Shown here: positions 1 through 8,981 of the stretch, one piece after another
How positions within the stretch are numbered: the stretch's first letter is position 1
How the letters are laid out: every line of letters starts with the position of its first letter
Source of the DNA: JAAUTT01 sp963846585
Lineage (GTDB): Bacteria; Bacteroidota; Bacteroidia; Bacteroidales; JAAUTT01
Direction: 5' to 3'
Length of the DNA: 64,000 nucleotides
Assembly: GCA_963846585.1 (NCBI GenBank)
Contig: CAWJWO010000015.1
Coordinates: 434,001 to 498,000 of the forward strand
Translations under genes and position numbers: made by a program
Notes under the pieces: generated by a model
Told to the model about the DNA's origin: nothing
The model's database searches: none
The model's input: the letters and a program-made list of their open reading frames with translations, nothing else

Positions 1-176
1 ATTTGTATTTATTAAATAGTATAGTTTCTTGATTATTAATATTATATAACTTTATAACTATTACCAAACAATTTTATTATTCAATTTATATTAGATTTGT
101 CAGTTTTTTTTAATCCCCGGAAATTATTTATAAAACAATTTAATAATTTGATAATAAATTAAATACAAAAGATTCA

Positions 177-2174
177 ATGGAGATTATTCCGTTTTTTAAC
201 AAATTGAAAGATATATTTATTGGTAGGGCAAAAACCTTACAGGACAAATCAATCTTTCATAAACTATCGCTGATTGCTTTCTTTGCCTGGATTGGTCTTG
301 GTGCAGATGGTATCTCATCATCCTGTTACGGTCCTGAAGAGGCATACAGAAATTTACAGGGACATCCCATGTTGGCAATTTTTGTCGGGTTAGGTACAGT
401 TTTTACAATTTTCATCATCAGTTCAAGCTACAGTCAGATAATAAAACTTTTTCCACATGGCGGCGGTGGTTACCTGGTAGGTAGTAAACTTCTGTCTCCC
501 ACAATTGGTATGGTATCGGGATGTGCACTTATTATTGATTATGTACTTACTATTACTATTTCTGTTTCAAGTGGTACTGATGCTCTTTTCAGTTTCTTCC
601 CTGAATCAATGCAGGCATATAAACTTAGTGTTGCAATAATTGGCGTTTGTCTGCTGATTTTATTAAACCTTCGCGGAGTTAAGGAATCGGTATTTTCGCT
701 TACACCAATTTTTGTTGTTTTTATTGTAATGCACGTATTCGTAATTATATATGCAATTGTTAGTAATGCTCATAATTTTCACATTGTTAAACATGAAACA
801 GTAAATCAGTTACATTCACTTATTGGCCAGGTAGGTATTTTAGGTACATTATTTATAATACTTAAAGCCTACAGTATGGGGGCAGGAACCTTTACCGGTA
901 TTGAAGCTGTTAGTAACGGAATACCTATACTGCGCGAACCCAGGGTAGCCACAGCAAGAAAAACCATGACATTAATGGCAATTTCATTGTCATTTATAGT
1001 TTTAGGCTTAATGGTAGCTTATTCATTATATAATGTTCATATAAGTTCAACCAAAACCCTTAACGCGGTTTTGTTCGATAACTTAACGGCTAACTGGGGA
1101 CCATTCTGGTCAAAAAGTGTCATTCTCATTACTCTTGTATCAGAAGCTGCATTGCTGTTTGTAGCTGCTCAAACCGGATTTATTGATGGACCGAGAATTA
1201 TGGCGAATATGGCAATTGACCGGTGGTTCCCTAAAAAATTCGCGTCACTCAGCGACAGGCTGATTACCATGAATGGTGTGTTTATGATGGGAATTGCAGC
1301 AATTATTATCATGGTCATTTCAAAAGGGTCAGTTGAATTTTTAGTTGTACTTTATAGTATTAATGTGTTTATAACTTTCTCAATTTCTCAACTTGGAATG
1401 GTTAAGCACTGGTGGCTGGACCGCAGTAAACTTGGTCATTGGAAAAGAAAATTGATAATAAATGGCATTGGTTTTATTTTGACTTCTTTTATTCTTATTT
1501 CGGTTACTGTAATAAAATTCAGGGAAGGAGGCTGGATTACCTTACTCATAACAGGACTTTTTATTATGTTAGCTATTACTATAAAAAAACATTACTATAA
1601 AACAACAAAACGGTTACAAAAACTTCGTTTAAGCGCAATCTCAGAACTAAATTCAGTTCTTAATCATACACCAAACTTATTAGCAGAACCTGAACCTGTA
1701 AAATATGACCCTGATGCAAAAACGGCTATAATCCTCGTTAAGGGTTTCGGTGGCACCGGACTGCATACCTTCCTGAGAATTAATGAGAGTTTTAAAGGAA
1801 TATATAAAAATTACATTTTTATCAGAGTAGGTATTATAAATTCAAGAATATACAGAGGCGCTGATGAACTCGAACATTTTAAAACTTCTGTAAAAGAAGA
1901 CGGTAAAAAATATGTAAAAATCGCCAATCAATTCGGATTCTATGGCAAAAGTATCTGGACAATAGGAACTGACCCTGTAGACGAAGTATACAGAATAGTA
2001 AAATATCTGATTCCTAAAGTACCAAATCCTACATTTTTTGGTGGTCAGTTAGTTTTTTCCAAAACTTTCTATTTATCACATCTGCTTCATAACCATACCA
2101 TATTTTCAATACAAAAAAGGTTCTTTAAATTTGGTATACCAATTGTAATTTTCCCTATTAAAATTGAATTGTAA
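177..2174 (+). CDS. KimA-like APC-superfamily permease (probable potassium or amino-acid transporter)
   Basis: A 665-residue polytopic inner-membrane transporter. About the first 480 residues hold roughly a dozen hydrophobic segments. GADGISSSCYGPEE (residues 42-55) and PHGGGGYLVGS (93-103) resemble the motifs of the KimA/YdaO branch of the APC superfamily, which imports potassium in Bacillus. The last 170 residues are soluble, as in KimA, which carries a cytosolic UspA-like domain. The ATG at 177 is the first start in frame. A possible -7 element, TAGATTTG, lies at 92-99, but no good -33 partner is visible. The remaining upstream sequence (1-176) is AT-rich with no gene. The substrate is inferred from family resemblance only and an amino-acid substrate remains possible. 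It stands alone, followed by a short repeat array and then the glnB promoter. Confidence 0.75.
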   Translation: MEIIPFFNKLKDIFIGRAKTLQDKSIFHKLSLIAFFAWIGLGADGISSSCYGPEEAYRNLQGHPMLAIFVGLGTVFTIFIISSSYSQIIKLFPHGGGGYLVGSKLLSPTIGMVSGCALIIDYVLTITISVSSGTDALFSFFPESMQAYKLSVAIIGVCLLILLNLRGVKESVFSLTPIFVVFIVMHVFVIIYAIVSNAHNFHIVKHETVNQLHSLIGQVGILGTLFIILKAYSMGAGTFTGIEAVSNGIPILREPRVATARKTMTLMAISLSFIVLGLMVAYSLYNVHISSTKTLNAVLFDNLTANWGPFWSKSVILITLVSEAALLFVAAQTGFIDGPRIMANMAIDRWFPKKFASLSDRLITMNGVFMMGIAAIIIMVISKGSVEFLVVLYSINVFITFSISQLGMVKHWWLDRSKLGHWKRKLIINGIGFILTSFILISVTVIKFREGGWITLLITGLFIMLAITIKKHYYKTTKRLQKLRLSAISELNSVLNHTPNLLAEPEPVKYDPDAKTAIILVKGFGGTGLHTFLRINESFKGIYKNYIFIRVGIINSRIYRGADELEHFKTSVKEDGKKYVKIANQFGFYGKSIWTIGTDPVDEVYRIVKYLIPKVPNPTFFGGQLVFSKTFYLSHLLHNHTIFSIQKRFFKFGIPIVIFPIKIEL

Positions 2175-2213
2175 TACTTAACACTTGTTAATCGTAAAAT
2201 GAATAGAACAATG

Positions 2214-2242
2214 AACCAGGAACCAAGAACCAGGAACCAGGA
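2214..2242. repeat. Heptad repeat array, aRccaRg family
   Basis: Four tandem copies of the seven-base word aRccaRg (aaccagg / aaccaag) in the spacer between the permease and glnB. It is the first member of a family that recurs in both orientations in many spacers of this window. Confidence 0.8.
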
Positions 2243-2353
2243 TAAAAATTAGAAGAAATCAATTATTAATTATTATTTAATGAATATTAATTATAACAAA
2301 TAATTAGTATAACCCATATATTTTTATGTTTTGTTAAATATAAATTATATTTT

Positions 2354-2386
2354 CCTTGAATAATTTGATAAATAAAAATATTTTTG
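2354..2386 (+). promoter_or_regulatory. Putative Bacteroidota-type promoter of glnB-amtB
   Basis: CCTTG at 2354-2358 (-33) and TATTTTTG at 2379-2386 (-7, consensus TAnnTTTG) are separated by 20 bp. Transcription would begin near 2393. That places the upstream in-frame ATG at 2384 outside the transcript and supports the glnB start at 2414. Confidence 0.5.
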
Positions 2387-2413
2387 TTGAAATTTTCAAA
2401 TTATTATAGGGCT

Positions 2414-2761
2414 ATGAAAAAAATTGAAGCTATCATTCGCAAAAAAAAATTCGAGGAGGTACGGCAAGCCTTGCATGCCGCAGATATCGACTTTTTATCC
2501 TGGTGGGATGTTAAAGGTCAGGGTACTGCAAAACAAGGACTTATCTTTAGAGGTGTTGCTTACGATGTAAACACCATCGACCGTGTTTATATTTCGTTTG
2601 TAGTTCGTGACGTGAACCTGGATAAATCTATCAAAGCCATACTTAAATCGGCCTTTACCGGTGAAAGTGGCGATGGAAGGATCTTTATTGAATCAGTAGA
2701 ACAATCTATCCGCATCCGCACAGGCGATAAAGGTGATGATTCATTATACGACAGGGATTAA
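2414..2761 (+). CDS. glnB: PII signal-transduction protein (GlnB/GlnK type), first copy
   Basis: A 115-residue PII protein that would sense 2-oxoglutarate and ATP/ADP and gate the ammonium channel encoded just downstream. The start MKKIEAIIRK is typical. The T-loop ends in FRGVAY, with Tyr50 at the position of the classic uridylylated Tyr51. The C-terminal block GDGRIFI...IRIRTG is the PII signature. I chose the ATG at 2414 because an earlier in-frame ATG (2384) adds ten residues with no family match and overlaps the predicted -7 promoter box. It lies 36 bp before amtB, probably in one transcript. Whether Tyr50 is modified in this organism is not shown by the sequence. Confidence 0.93.
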   Translation: MKKIEAIIRKKKFEEVRQALHAADIDFLSWWDVKGQGTAKQGLIFRGVAYDVNTIDRVYISFVVRDVNLDKSIKAILKSAFTGESGDGRIFIESVEQSIRIRTGDKGDDSLYDRD

Positions 2762-2797
2762 CAGGTTAATTACTAACTTAAACGAAAGGAACAAATC

Positions 2798-4207
2798 ATG
2801 TTTAAAAAAATATTTAAATTTATTGGAATTTCATTTTTACTGGCAGCTCTGCCTGCCTTTGCAATGGCCCAGGTTACAGCACCTGCCTCATTACCATTAG
2901 TTCCCGCTCCTGTTATGAATAACGGGGATACTGCCTGGATGATAGTTGCTACCGCTTTGGTACTGATGATGACTATACCCGGGTTGGCACTTTTTTATGG
3001 CGGACTTGTCAGAAGGAAAAATGTATTAAGTGTATTAATGCAATGTTTTATTATCACTGCAGTTGTTAGTTTAGAATGGGTAGCATTCGGGTACAGCAAT
3101 GCATTCGGATCTTCTCACGGTGCATTGGCACCATTTATTGGCGGATTTGACTGGGCTTTTCTTAAAGGTATTAATATTAATGACCTGAGCCCATACTTCA
3201 TTTCTCATTCTCAGGCTACCGGAAAAATAGTCAATGGTGCGCCTGAAATGATAGGTACAATTCCACACATAGTATTTATACTTTTTCAATGTATGTTTGC
3301 TGTTATTACTCCTGCATTAATAATTGGTGCATTTGCCGAAAGAATAAAGTTTCGCGGATTTTTAATTTTTACTTTATTATGGGCAATTTTGGTGTATAAT
3401 CCTATTGCCCATTGGGTATGGTCAGCAGATGGCTGGCTGGCAAAATTAGGAGCACTTGATTTTGCAGGCGGTACGGTTGTTCATATCAATGCAGGTATAG
3501 CAGCTTTGGTTACTGCTCTTATGATTGGAAAACGTAAATATTACGACCGTCGGCCAACTTCGCCTCATAACGTCCCGTTGGTAGTTATCGGGGCTGCATT
3601 GCTTTGGGTAGGATGGTTCGGATTTAACGCCGGTAGTGGTTTGGCAGCCGATGGTCTGGCAGGCAGTGCATTTCTTGTTACTCATATTGCAACCGCTGCA
3701 GCCGTGCTTTCATGGGTTTTGTGCGATTGGATTATAAATAAAAAACCTACTATTATAGGTGCCTGTACAGGCGCCGTTGCAGGCCTGGTTGCCATTACCC
3801 CCGCTTCAGGGTTTGTAGATATTACCGGTGCAATAGTTATTGGATTGTTAGTATCAGTTTTTTGCTTTATTATGGTAGGTATTGTAAAACCAAAACTTGG
3901 ATACGATGATACTCTCGATGCATTTGGAGTACACGGTATTGGCGGTATTTGGGGAGCACTTGCAACAGGGTTATTTGCAACAGCTGCTGTTCAGGCTTCC
4001 TGTAAAGGAGCATTTTATGGTAATCCTGCCCAGTTTATGATCCAGGTAAAAGCTGTAATATCCACAATATTATACACAGGTATCGTAACTGCAATTATAT
4101 TCTTTATAGTGGATAAAACTTTAGGAATAAGGGCTTCGGAAGAAGAAGAATCCGTTGGTTTGGACCTTACGCAACATGAAGAAATTGCCTACACAGAAGC
4201 CGAATAA
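2798..4207 (+). CDS. amtB: Ammonium transporter, first copy
   Basis: A 469-residue inner-membrane ammonium channel with an N-terminal signal peptide (hydrophobic stretch ending near AMAQ, residue 25), as in classical Amt proteins. The pore twin histidines are visible as His229 in GGTVVHINAG and His379 in AFGVHGIGG. The cytoplasmic tail is acidic (EEEESVGLDLTQHEEIAYTEAE), the kind of tail that contacts PII. It follows glnB and is closed by a strong terminator at 4282-4312. It is a clear paralogue of the next gene, with the same tail motif. Confidence 0.95.
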   Translation: MFKKIFKFIGISFLLAALPAFAMAQVTAPASLPLVPAPVMNNGDTAWMIVATALVLMMTIPGLALFYGGLVRRKNVLSVLMQCFIITAVVSLEWVAFGYSNAFGSSHGALAPFIGGFDWAFLKGININDLSPYFISHSQATGKIVNGAPEMIGTIPHIVFILFQCMFAVITPALIIGAFAERIKFRGFLIFTLLWAILVYNPIAHWVWSADGWLAKLGALDFAGGTVVHINAGIAALVTALMIGKRKYYDRRPTSPHNVPLVVIGAALLWVGWFGFNAGSGLAADGLAGSAFLVTHIATAAAVLSWVLCDWIINKKPTIIGACTGAVAGLVAITPASGFVDITGAIVIGLLVSVFCFIMVGIVKPKLGYDDTLDAFGVHGIGGIWGALATGLFATAAVQASCKGAFYGNPAQFMIQVKAVISTILYTGIVTAIIFFIVDKTLGIRASEEEESVGLDLTQHEEIAYTEAE

Positions 4208-4281
4208 CAAACATTAGAACAGGAAATAAGAATAAATAATCCGATTCACAAAAGTTCTCTAATTCTTATGTGTAATTGGTG

Positions 4282-4312
4282 TCGGAGGTGCTGGTTCACC
4301 TCCGATTTTTTT
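4282..4312 (+). terminator. Rho-independent terminator after the first amtB
   Basis: A perfect 9-bp stem (tcggaggtg, 4282-4290, with cacctccga, 4297-4305), a 6-nt loop and a run of seven T. It lies 75 bp after the amtB stop. The rest of the 313-bp spacer up to 4520 holds no gene. A -7-like TACTTTTG sits at 4460-4467, ahead of the second amtB. Confidence 0.88.
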
Positions 4313-4520
4313 ATGTATATAAGAAATTTACTATAATAAATTATTTTTTTGAATTTTTGAATTATTATATTTTTCAAGCATTTTATTAATTTTTTAGGTA
4401 TATTTTAAAAAGTATACTAATTTTTTATATCATCCTTAACTAAAAGTTAAAAAAAAGTTTACTTTTGCCATACTGAGAATTAGAGAACTTAGTTTTTAAC
4501 TTATTGTGAAAGGGACATGT

Positions 4521-5888
4521 ATGCTTGCTAAACTATCAATGATAGCCTTTGGCTGTTTGTTATTAATATTTGGGTTAGATGAAATTTCTTTAAATGCACA
4601 ATCTATTATTCCTGTTGTTGAGGTTCCACATTTAAGCCTGGGTAATACCGCATGGATGCTTGTAGCTACGGCATTGGTAATGCTTATGACCATTCCGGGA
4701 CTGGCCTTTTTTTACGGTGGTTTGGTCCGTCAGAAAAACATTTTAAGTATTTTAATGCAATGTTTTATTATCCTTGCAGTTATATCAATTGAATGGATGG
4801 CATTCGGATATTCAAATGCATTCGGTTCTTCCAGCGGATTTACAAAAGGTATTATCGGAAATTTTGATTGGGCTTGTTTGAAAAATATTAAAATCAATGA
4901 CCTGAGTCCGTATTTTAATAAATACGTTTCAAACGAACGGATACCTCACATCGTGTTTATTATTTATCAATGCATGTTTGCAGTAATTACTCCGGCATTA
5001 ATTATCGGGGCTTTTGCTGAACGTATTAAATTTAAAGGGTTTCTTATATTCTCTGTACTTTGGGCAATATTAGTATATAACCCTGTGGTTCATTGGATAT
5101 GGTCGGCAGATGGCTGGTTATATAAACTTGGCGTTATAGATTTTGCCGGCGGAATTGTTGTCCATATCAATGCTGGTATATCAGCCCTTTTAATGGCAAT
5201 ACTGGTAGGTCGCCGGAAATATTACGAATCGCGTCCTACACCACCTCATAACATACCGTTTGTACTATTGGGTACCGGTCTTTTGTGGTTTGGATGGTTT
5301 GGTTTTAACGCGGGAAGTTCTCTTGCTGCAGATGGTTTAGCCGGTAGTGCATTCCTGGTAACTCATATTGCTGCTGCTGCCGCTGCCCTTACATGGGCTT
5401 TAATGGATTGGACTATTAATAAAAAGCCTACGACTATAGGAATGTGCACCGGAGCTATTGCAGGATTGGCTGCTATTACACCTGCAGCCGGATATGTTGA
5501 CTTTACCGGTGCTTTAATAATAAGTATTATTGCCTCAATTGCATGCTACTTCATGGTTGGAAAAGTTAAAATATTACTTAAATATGATGATTCTCTCGAT
5601 GCTTTTGGAGTTCATGGCATTGGTGGTATTATTGGTTCCTTAATGGTAGGTGTATTGGCATCCCCTTTAATTCAACCATCAGTTTCAGGATCCTGGTTTG
5701 GCAACACACATCAGTTATGGGTACAAACATTAGCTGTTTGTGTAACCATAGTATTTTCGGGCGGAATGACTTTCATTATATTTAAGGTTGTTGATAAAAT
5801 ATTTGGTATCAGGGCTACTGAAGAAGAAGAATCTATTGGGCTTGATCTGTCACAACATGAGGAAATCGCCTATACTGAAGTCGAATAA
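4521..5888 (+). CDS. amtB: Ammonium transporter, second copy
   Basis: A 455-residue Amt paralogue of the preceding transporter, with a signal peptide ending near LNAQ, the pore His motifs GGIVVHINAG and AFGVHGIGG, and the same acidic tail ending IAYTEVE. It lacks a stretch of about 12 residues in the periplasmic loop after SPYF that the first copy carries. The reading frame is open from a GTG at 4506, but the ATG at 4521 begins directly at the signal peptide and follows an aaaggg stretch, so I prefer it. It has its own putative -7 box and terminator, so it appears to be a separate unit from the first pair. Confidence 0.93.
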   Translation: MLAKLSMIAFGCLLLIFGLDEISLNAQSIIPVVEVPHLSLGNTAWMLVATALVMLMTIPGLAFFYGGLVRQKNILSILMQCFIILAVISIEWMAFGYSNAFGSSSGFTKGIIGNFDWACLKNIKINDLSPYFNKYVSNERIPHIVFIIYQCMFAVITPALIIGAFAERIKFKGFLIFSVLWAILVYNPVVHWIWSADGWLYKLGVIDFAGGIVVHINAGISALLMAILVGRRKYYESRPTPPHNIPFVLLGTGLLWFGWFGFNAGSSLAADGLAGSAFLVTHIAAAAAALTWALMDWTINKKPTTIGMCTGAIAGLAAITPAAGYVDFTGALIISIIASIACYFMVGKVKILLKYDDSLDAFGVHGIGGIIGSLMVGVLASPLIQPSVSGSWFGNTHQLWVQTLAVCVTIVFSGGMTFIIFKVVDKIFGIRATEEEESIGLDLSQHEEIAYTEVE

Positions 5889-5900
5889 TTAATGTCTATA

Positions 5901-5936
5901 AAAAACAGGAATTTTTGAAAAATTCCTGTTTTTTTT
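5901..5936 (+). terminator. Rho-independent terminator after the second amtB
   Basis: An inverted repeat of about 15 bp (aaaaacaggaatttt with aaaattcctgttttt) with a 3-nt loop, ending in a T-run, 12 bp after the amtB stop. The arms are A/T-flanked, so it may work in both directions. Confidence 0.85.
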
Positions 5937-6161
5937 ACCCCCCTTTTCAAGGATACCCTGTTTGAATATTTAATATTTAATTTTAAGTATAACCATAAAA
6001 ATTAATAACCCCTTCCTGAAATAAATAATGTTTTTTTTACAGTAGGGTATATTTTTTTATGTATAACATTAATAATCAATTATTAAAAGAAATTTATTTT
6101 AACCAACTTATTAAAAAATTACTTATTTTTAACAAATACTATTAATTTATCTTTATAATCT

Positions 6162-6527
6162 ATGAAGAAATTAGAAGCAATTATTCGTAAATCAAAGTTT
6201 GAGGAAGTTAAAAAGGCACTTCATGATGCAGATATAGATTTTTTCACATATTGGGATGTAACCGGAGTAGGAAAAGAAATTGAAGGGCATATATACCGGG
6301 GGGCTATTTATGACGCAAACAGGCTTCAAAGGAGAATTTTATCTATTGTTGTACGCGATCAGAATTTGCAAAAAACTATAGATGCAATTACTAAATCAGC
6401 CTGGACGGGAGTAATTGGTGATGGTAAAATATTTATCTCAGATATAGAACAGGTTGTTCGTATCCGAACAGGCCAGACCGGACCTGAGGCTTTGTTTTTA
6501 ACTGAATCAGAAAAAATAACAGTTTAA
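6162..6527 (+). CDS. glnB: PII signal-transduction protein (GlnB/GlnK type), second copy
   Basis: A 121-residue PII protein, similar to the first copy through the start (MKKLEAIIRKSKFEEV), the T-loop end YRGAIY (Tyr50) and the C-terminal GDGKIFI...VRIRTG block. It lies downstream of the second amtB but beyond that gene's terminator, so it probably has its own promoter in the 270-bp AT-rich spacer. The gene order amtB-glnB is the reverse of the first pair. With NifI1 and NifI2 this makes four PII-family proteins in the window. Confidence 0.92.
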   Translation: MKKLEAIIRKSKFEEVKKALHDADIDFFTYWDVTGVGKEIEGHIYRGAIYDANRLQRRILSIVVRDQNLQKTIDAITKSAWTGVIGDGKIFISDIEQVVRIRTGQTGPEALFLTESEKITV

Positions 6528-6627
6528 TCGTTTAACATTAAACAAAATCATATATCCGGTGTTTGACTAATTTGAAGTATTATTTAAGATGTTTCCGTTA
6601 ACTTAATTACTTCACAAAATAGGATTT

Positions 6628-8127
6628 ATGATTAAAAAACTGCTCGTAGCAAACCGGGGAGAAATAGCAGTGCGAATAATGCGTTCCTGTCGGGAGATTG
6701 GTATACGTACAGTTGCTGTTTATTCCGAAGCCGACAGGACATCCATGCACGTCAGATATGCTGATGAAGCTTACCTTATCGGACCTTCCCCTTCAAATGA
6801 AAGTTATCTGAAAATTGAAAACATTATTAATGCAGCTAAAAAATCCAATTCAGATGCTATACATCCCGGGTACGGATTTTTATCAGAAAATGCAGAATTT
6901 GCAAAAATTTGTGGTAAAGAAGGCTTTATTTTTATAGGCCCTTCACCTCATGCCATTGCCACAATGGGTGATAAGATTTCTGCCCGCAAAACTATGATTG
7001 ATGCCGGAGTACCTGTTGTGCCAGGTACTCAAAACAAAATAACTACAAAAGAGGATGCCAGAAAAGTTATCAACCAGATCGGTTTACCATTAATAGTTAA
7101 AGCTTCTGCCGGAGGTGGTGGAAAAGGTATGCGTCTTGTAGAATATGAGGACGATCTGATGAATGCAATTAACATTGCAAAATCGGAAGCAAAAACCGCT
7201 TTTGGTGATGATTCCGTTTATATAGAAAAATATATAGTTGAACCACATCATATTGAATTTCAGATTCTTGGTGATAAATTCGGAAATATTATCCATCTAT
7301 GTGAACGGGAATGCTCTATCCAACGCCGTCATCAAAAAGTAATTGAAGAAACTCCTTCACCATTATTAACACCTGAACTACGTAAAGAAATGGGTAAGGT
7401 TGCCGTTAAGGCGGCACGATCAGTAAATTATGAAGGTACGGGAACAGTAGAGTTTCTGGTTGACAAAAACCTGAACTATTATTTCCTTGAAATGAACACA
7501 CGTTTACAGGTTGAACACCCAATTACCGAACGTGTTGTTGGTATTGATCTGGTTAAAGAACAAATAAGGGTTGCAAATGGTGAGCAACTTGTTTATTTAC
7601 AAAAAGATATAAGACAATTGGGCCATGCAATCGAATGCCGGATTTATGCTGAAGATCCTGAAAATAATTTTATGCCCTCCCCCGGACTTATCCGCCATAT
7701 TTCAGAACCTCGGGGATTGGGAATTCGTACAGATGGTTATGTATATCCAGGTTATGAAATCCCAATATATTATGATCCTATGATTTCGAAATTAATAGTT
7801 TGGGCCAGAACTCGTTACGGAGCAATTGACAGAATGAAAAGGGCATTGTATGAATATAAAATTTCCGGAGTGAAAACTTCAATCAAGTATCTTGAAAATA
7901 TTATGAAACATCCTGTATTTGAAGAAGGTAATTACAACACACATTTTATAGAAAAATATTCTTCCGACCTTACAAATAATTTTGAACCATGTGATTTCGA
8001 CTGCGAAAATATGGCTGTTATAACTGCCTTTATAGATTATACAGAAAAACTAAAAAAACTTTCTGTATCAGTACCTCTTTCTAATAACGGATCTGAATGG
8101 AGAAGAGTCAAAAACAAATGGCAATAA
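6628..8127 (+). CDS. accC: Biotin carboxylase subunit of an acyl-CoA carboxylase
   Basis: A 499-residue biotin carboxylase: MIKKLLVANRGEIAVRI at the N-terminus, the ATP-grasp glycine loop KASAGGGGKGMR near residue 160, HIEFQILGD near 210, and the active-site stretch EMNTRLQVEHP near 290-300. It carboxylates the biotin of a carrier protein using ATP and bicarbonate. A biotin-carrier protein and a carboxyltransferase follow on the same strand, so the three likely form one enzyme. The usual size for a stand-alone subunit is about 450; the additional C-terminal 40 residues are not assigned. Acetyl-, propionyl- or 3-methylcrotonyl-CoA specificity cannot be read from this subunit. Confidence 0.9.
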   Translation: MIKKLLVANRGEIAVRIMRSCREIGIRTVAVYSEADRTSMHVRYADEAYLIGPSPSNESYLKIENIINAAKKSNSDAIHPGYGFLSENAEFAKICGKEGFIFIGPSPHAIATMGDKISARKTMIDAGVPVVPGTQNKITTKEDARKVINQIGLPLIVKASAGGGGKGMRLVEYEDDLMNAINIAKSEAKTAFGDDSVYIEKYIVEPHHIEFQILGDKFGNIIHLCERECSIQRRHQKVIEETPSPLLTPELRKEMGKVAVKAARSVNYEGTGTVEFLVDKNLNYYFLEMNTRLQVEHPITERVVGIDLVKEQIRVANGEQLVYLQKDIRQLGHAIECRIYAEDPENNFMPSPGLIRHISEPRGLGIRTDGYVYPGYEIPIYYDPMISKLIVWARTRYGAIDRMKRALYEYKISGVKTSIKYLENIMKHPVFEEGNYNTHFIEKYSSDLTNNFEPCDFDCENMAVITAFIDYTEKLKKLSVSVPLSNNGSEWRRVKNKWQ

Positions 8128-8148
8128 AAAATACAGATGGGAGACAGA

Positions 8149-8364
8149 AACCAAGAGCCAGGAGCCAGGAACCAAGACAATTTGAAAATTTGAAAATGTG
8201 CAAATTTGAAAATGAAAAAAATGATTTAAGATTCTAAATTTAAGATTCTAGATTTAAGATTTACAACCTTGGTAAATCTTTTTAAATCTTAAATCACAAA
8301 TCTATAATCTTAATTCTTAAATCACTTAATCACTTACATCTTGGCTCCTGGCTCTTGGCTCTTG
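8149..8364. repeat. Compound inverted repeat spacer made of nested heptad families
   Basis: The left edge (8149-8178) is an aRccaRg array and the right edge (8340-8364) is its reverse complement (cttggctcctggctcttgg). Inside these lie atttgaaa words and then atttaag words (about 8222-8262), with reverse-complement cttaaat words at about 8284-8320. Two layers can therefore pair around a central loop. No coding sequence is present between accC and the biotin-carrier gene. Confidence 0.75.
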
Positions 8365-8386
8365 AATCTATTAATAATATTTTAGA

Positions 8387-8896
8387 ATGGAGTTAGACAT
8401 TAGGATTGGGAAAAGACTGACAAAAGTGAAACTTCTGAGCAGGAATGAACACCAGGTAAGAATTTCAGTGGATGATAAAATTTACGATCTCGATATTTGT
8501 AAAGTTGAGGCAAATGAATATTCATTGTTACATAACGGACAATCGCACAACATAGAAGTTATTGAAGGTGAAAATTTTAAACAATATATTGCTAATACTT
8601 ACTTTAAATCTTTTGACATCGAGATAATTGATGCTGAAACCCGCTACAGGGAAAGTAGAAATAAAGGTTTAGCCGAACAGGAACAAAATATTATTTCAAC
8701 ACCAATGCCCGGAAAAATTGTAAGAATTCCTGTTAAAGTGAATGATAAAGTGCTTGCAGGACAAACAGTAATTGTAGTATCAGCGATGAAAATGGAAAGT
8801 GAATATAAAGTCAGCCACGATACTACAATTAAAAAAATATTGGTAAAAGTCGGCGATACTATTAAAAGTCACCAGCCACTGATATTGTTAGAATAA
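8387..8896 (+). CDS. Biotin carboxyl carrier protein of the acyl-CoA carboxylase
   Basis: A 169-residue protein whose last 70 residues are a biotinyl-lipoyl domain (STPMPGKIVRI ... SAMKMES), with Lys135 of AMKM as the biotin attachment site. The first 100 residues resemble the linker domain found between the biotin carboxylase and carrier parts of fused enzymes. It carries carboxybiotin between the subunits encoded on either side. It is separated from both neighbours by repeat-filled spacers, which is unusual for a tight operon. Confidence 0.88.
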   Translation: MELDIRIGKRLTKVKLLSRNEHQVRISVDDKIYDLDICKVEANEYSLLHNGQSHNIEVIEGENFKQYIANTYFKSFDIEIIDAETRYRESRNKGLAEQEQNIISTPMPGKIVRIPVKVNDKVLAGQTVIVVSAMKMESEYKVSHDTTIKKILVKVGDTIKSHQPLILLE

Positions 8897-8897
8897 T

Positions 8898-8980
8898 TGG
8901 TTGTAAAGTTGTAAAGGTTGTAGAGGTTGTATTACAAATCTTTACAACTTTACAACTTTACAACTTTTACAACTTTATAA
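8898..8980. repeat. Inverted gttgtaaa / tttacaac repeat array
   Basis: About four gttgtaaa-like words on the left face five tttacaac words on the right. The whole spacer between the biotin-carrier gene and the carboxyltransferase gene can fold into one long hairpin. No T-tract follows, so it is not a standard terminator. Confidence 0.7.
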
Positions 8981-8981
8981 C

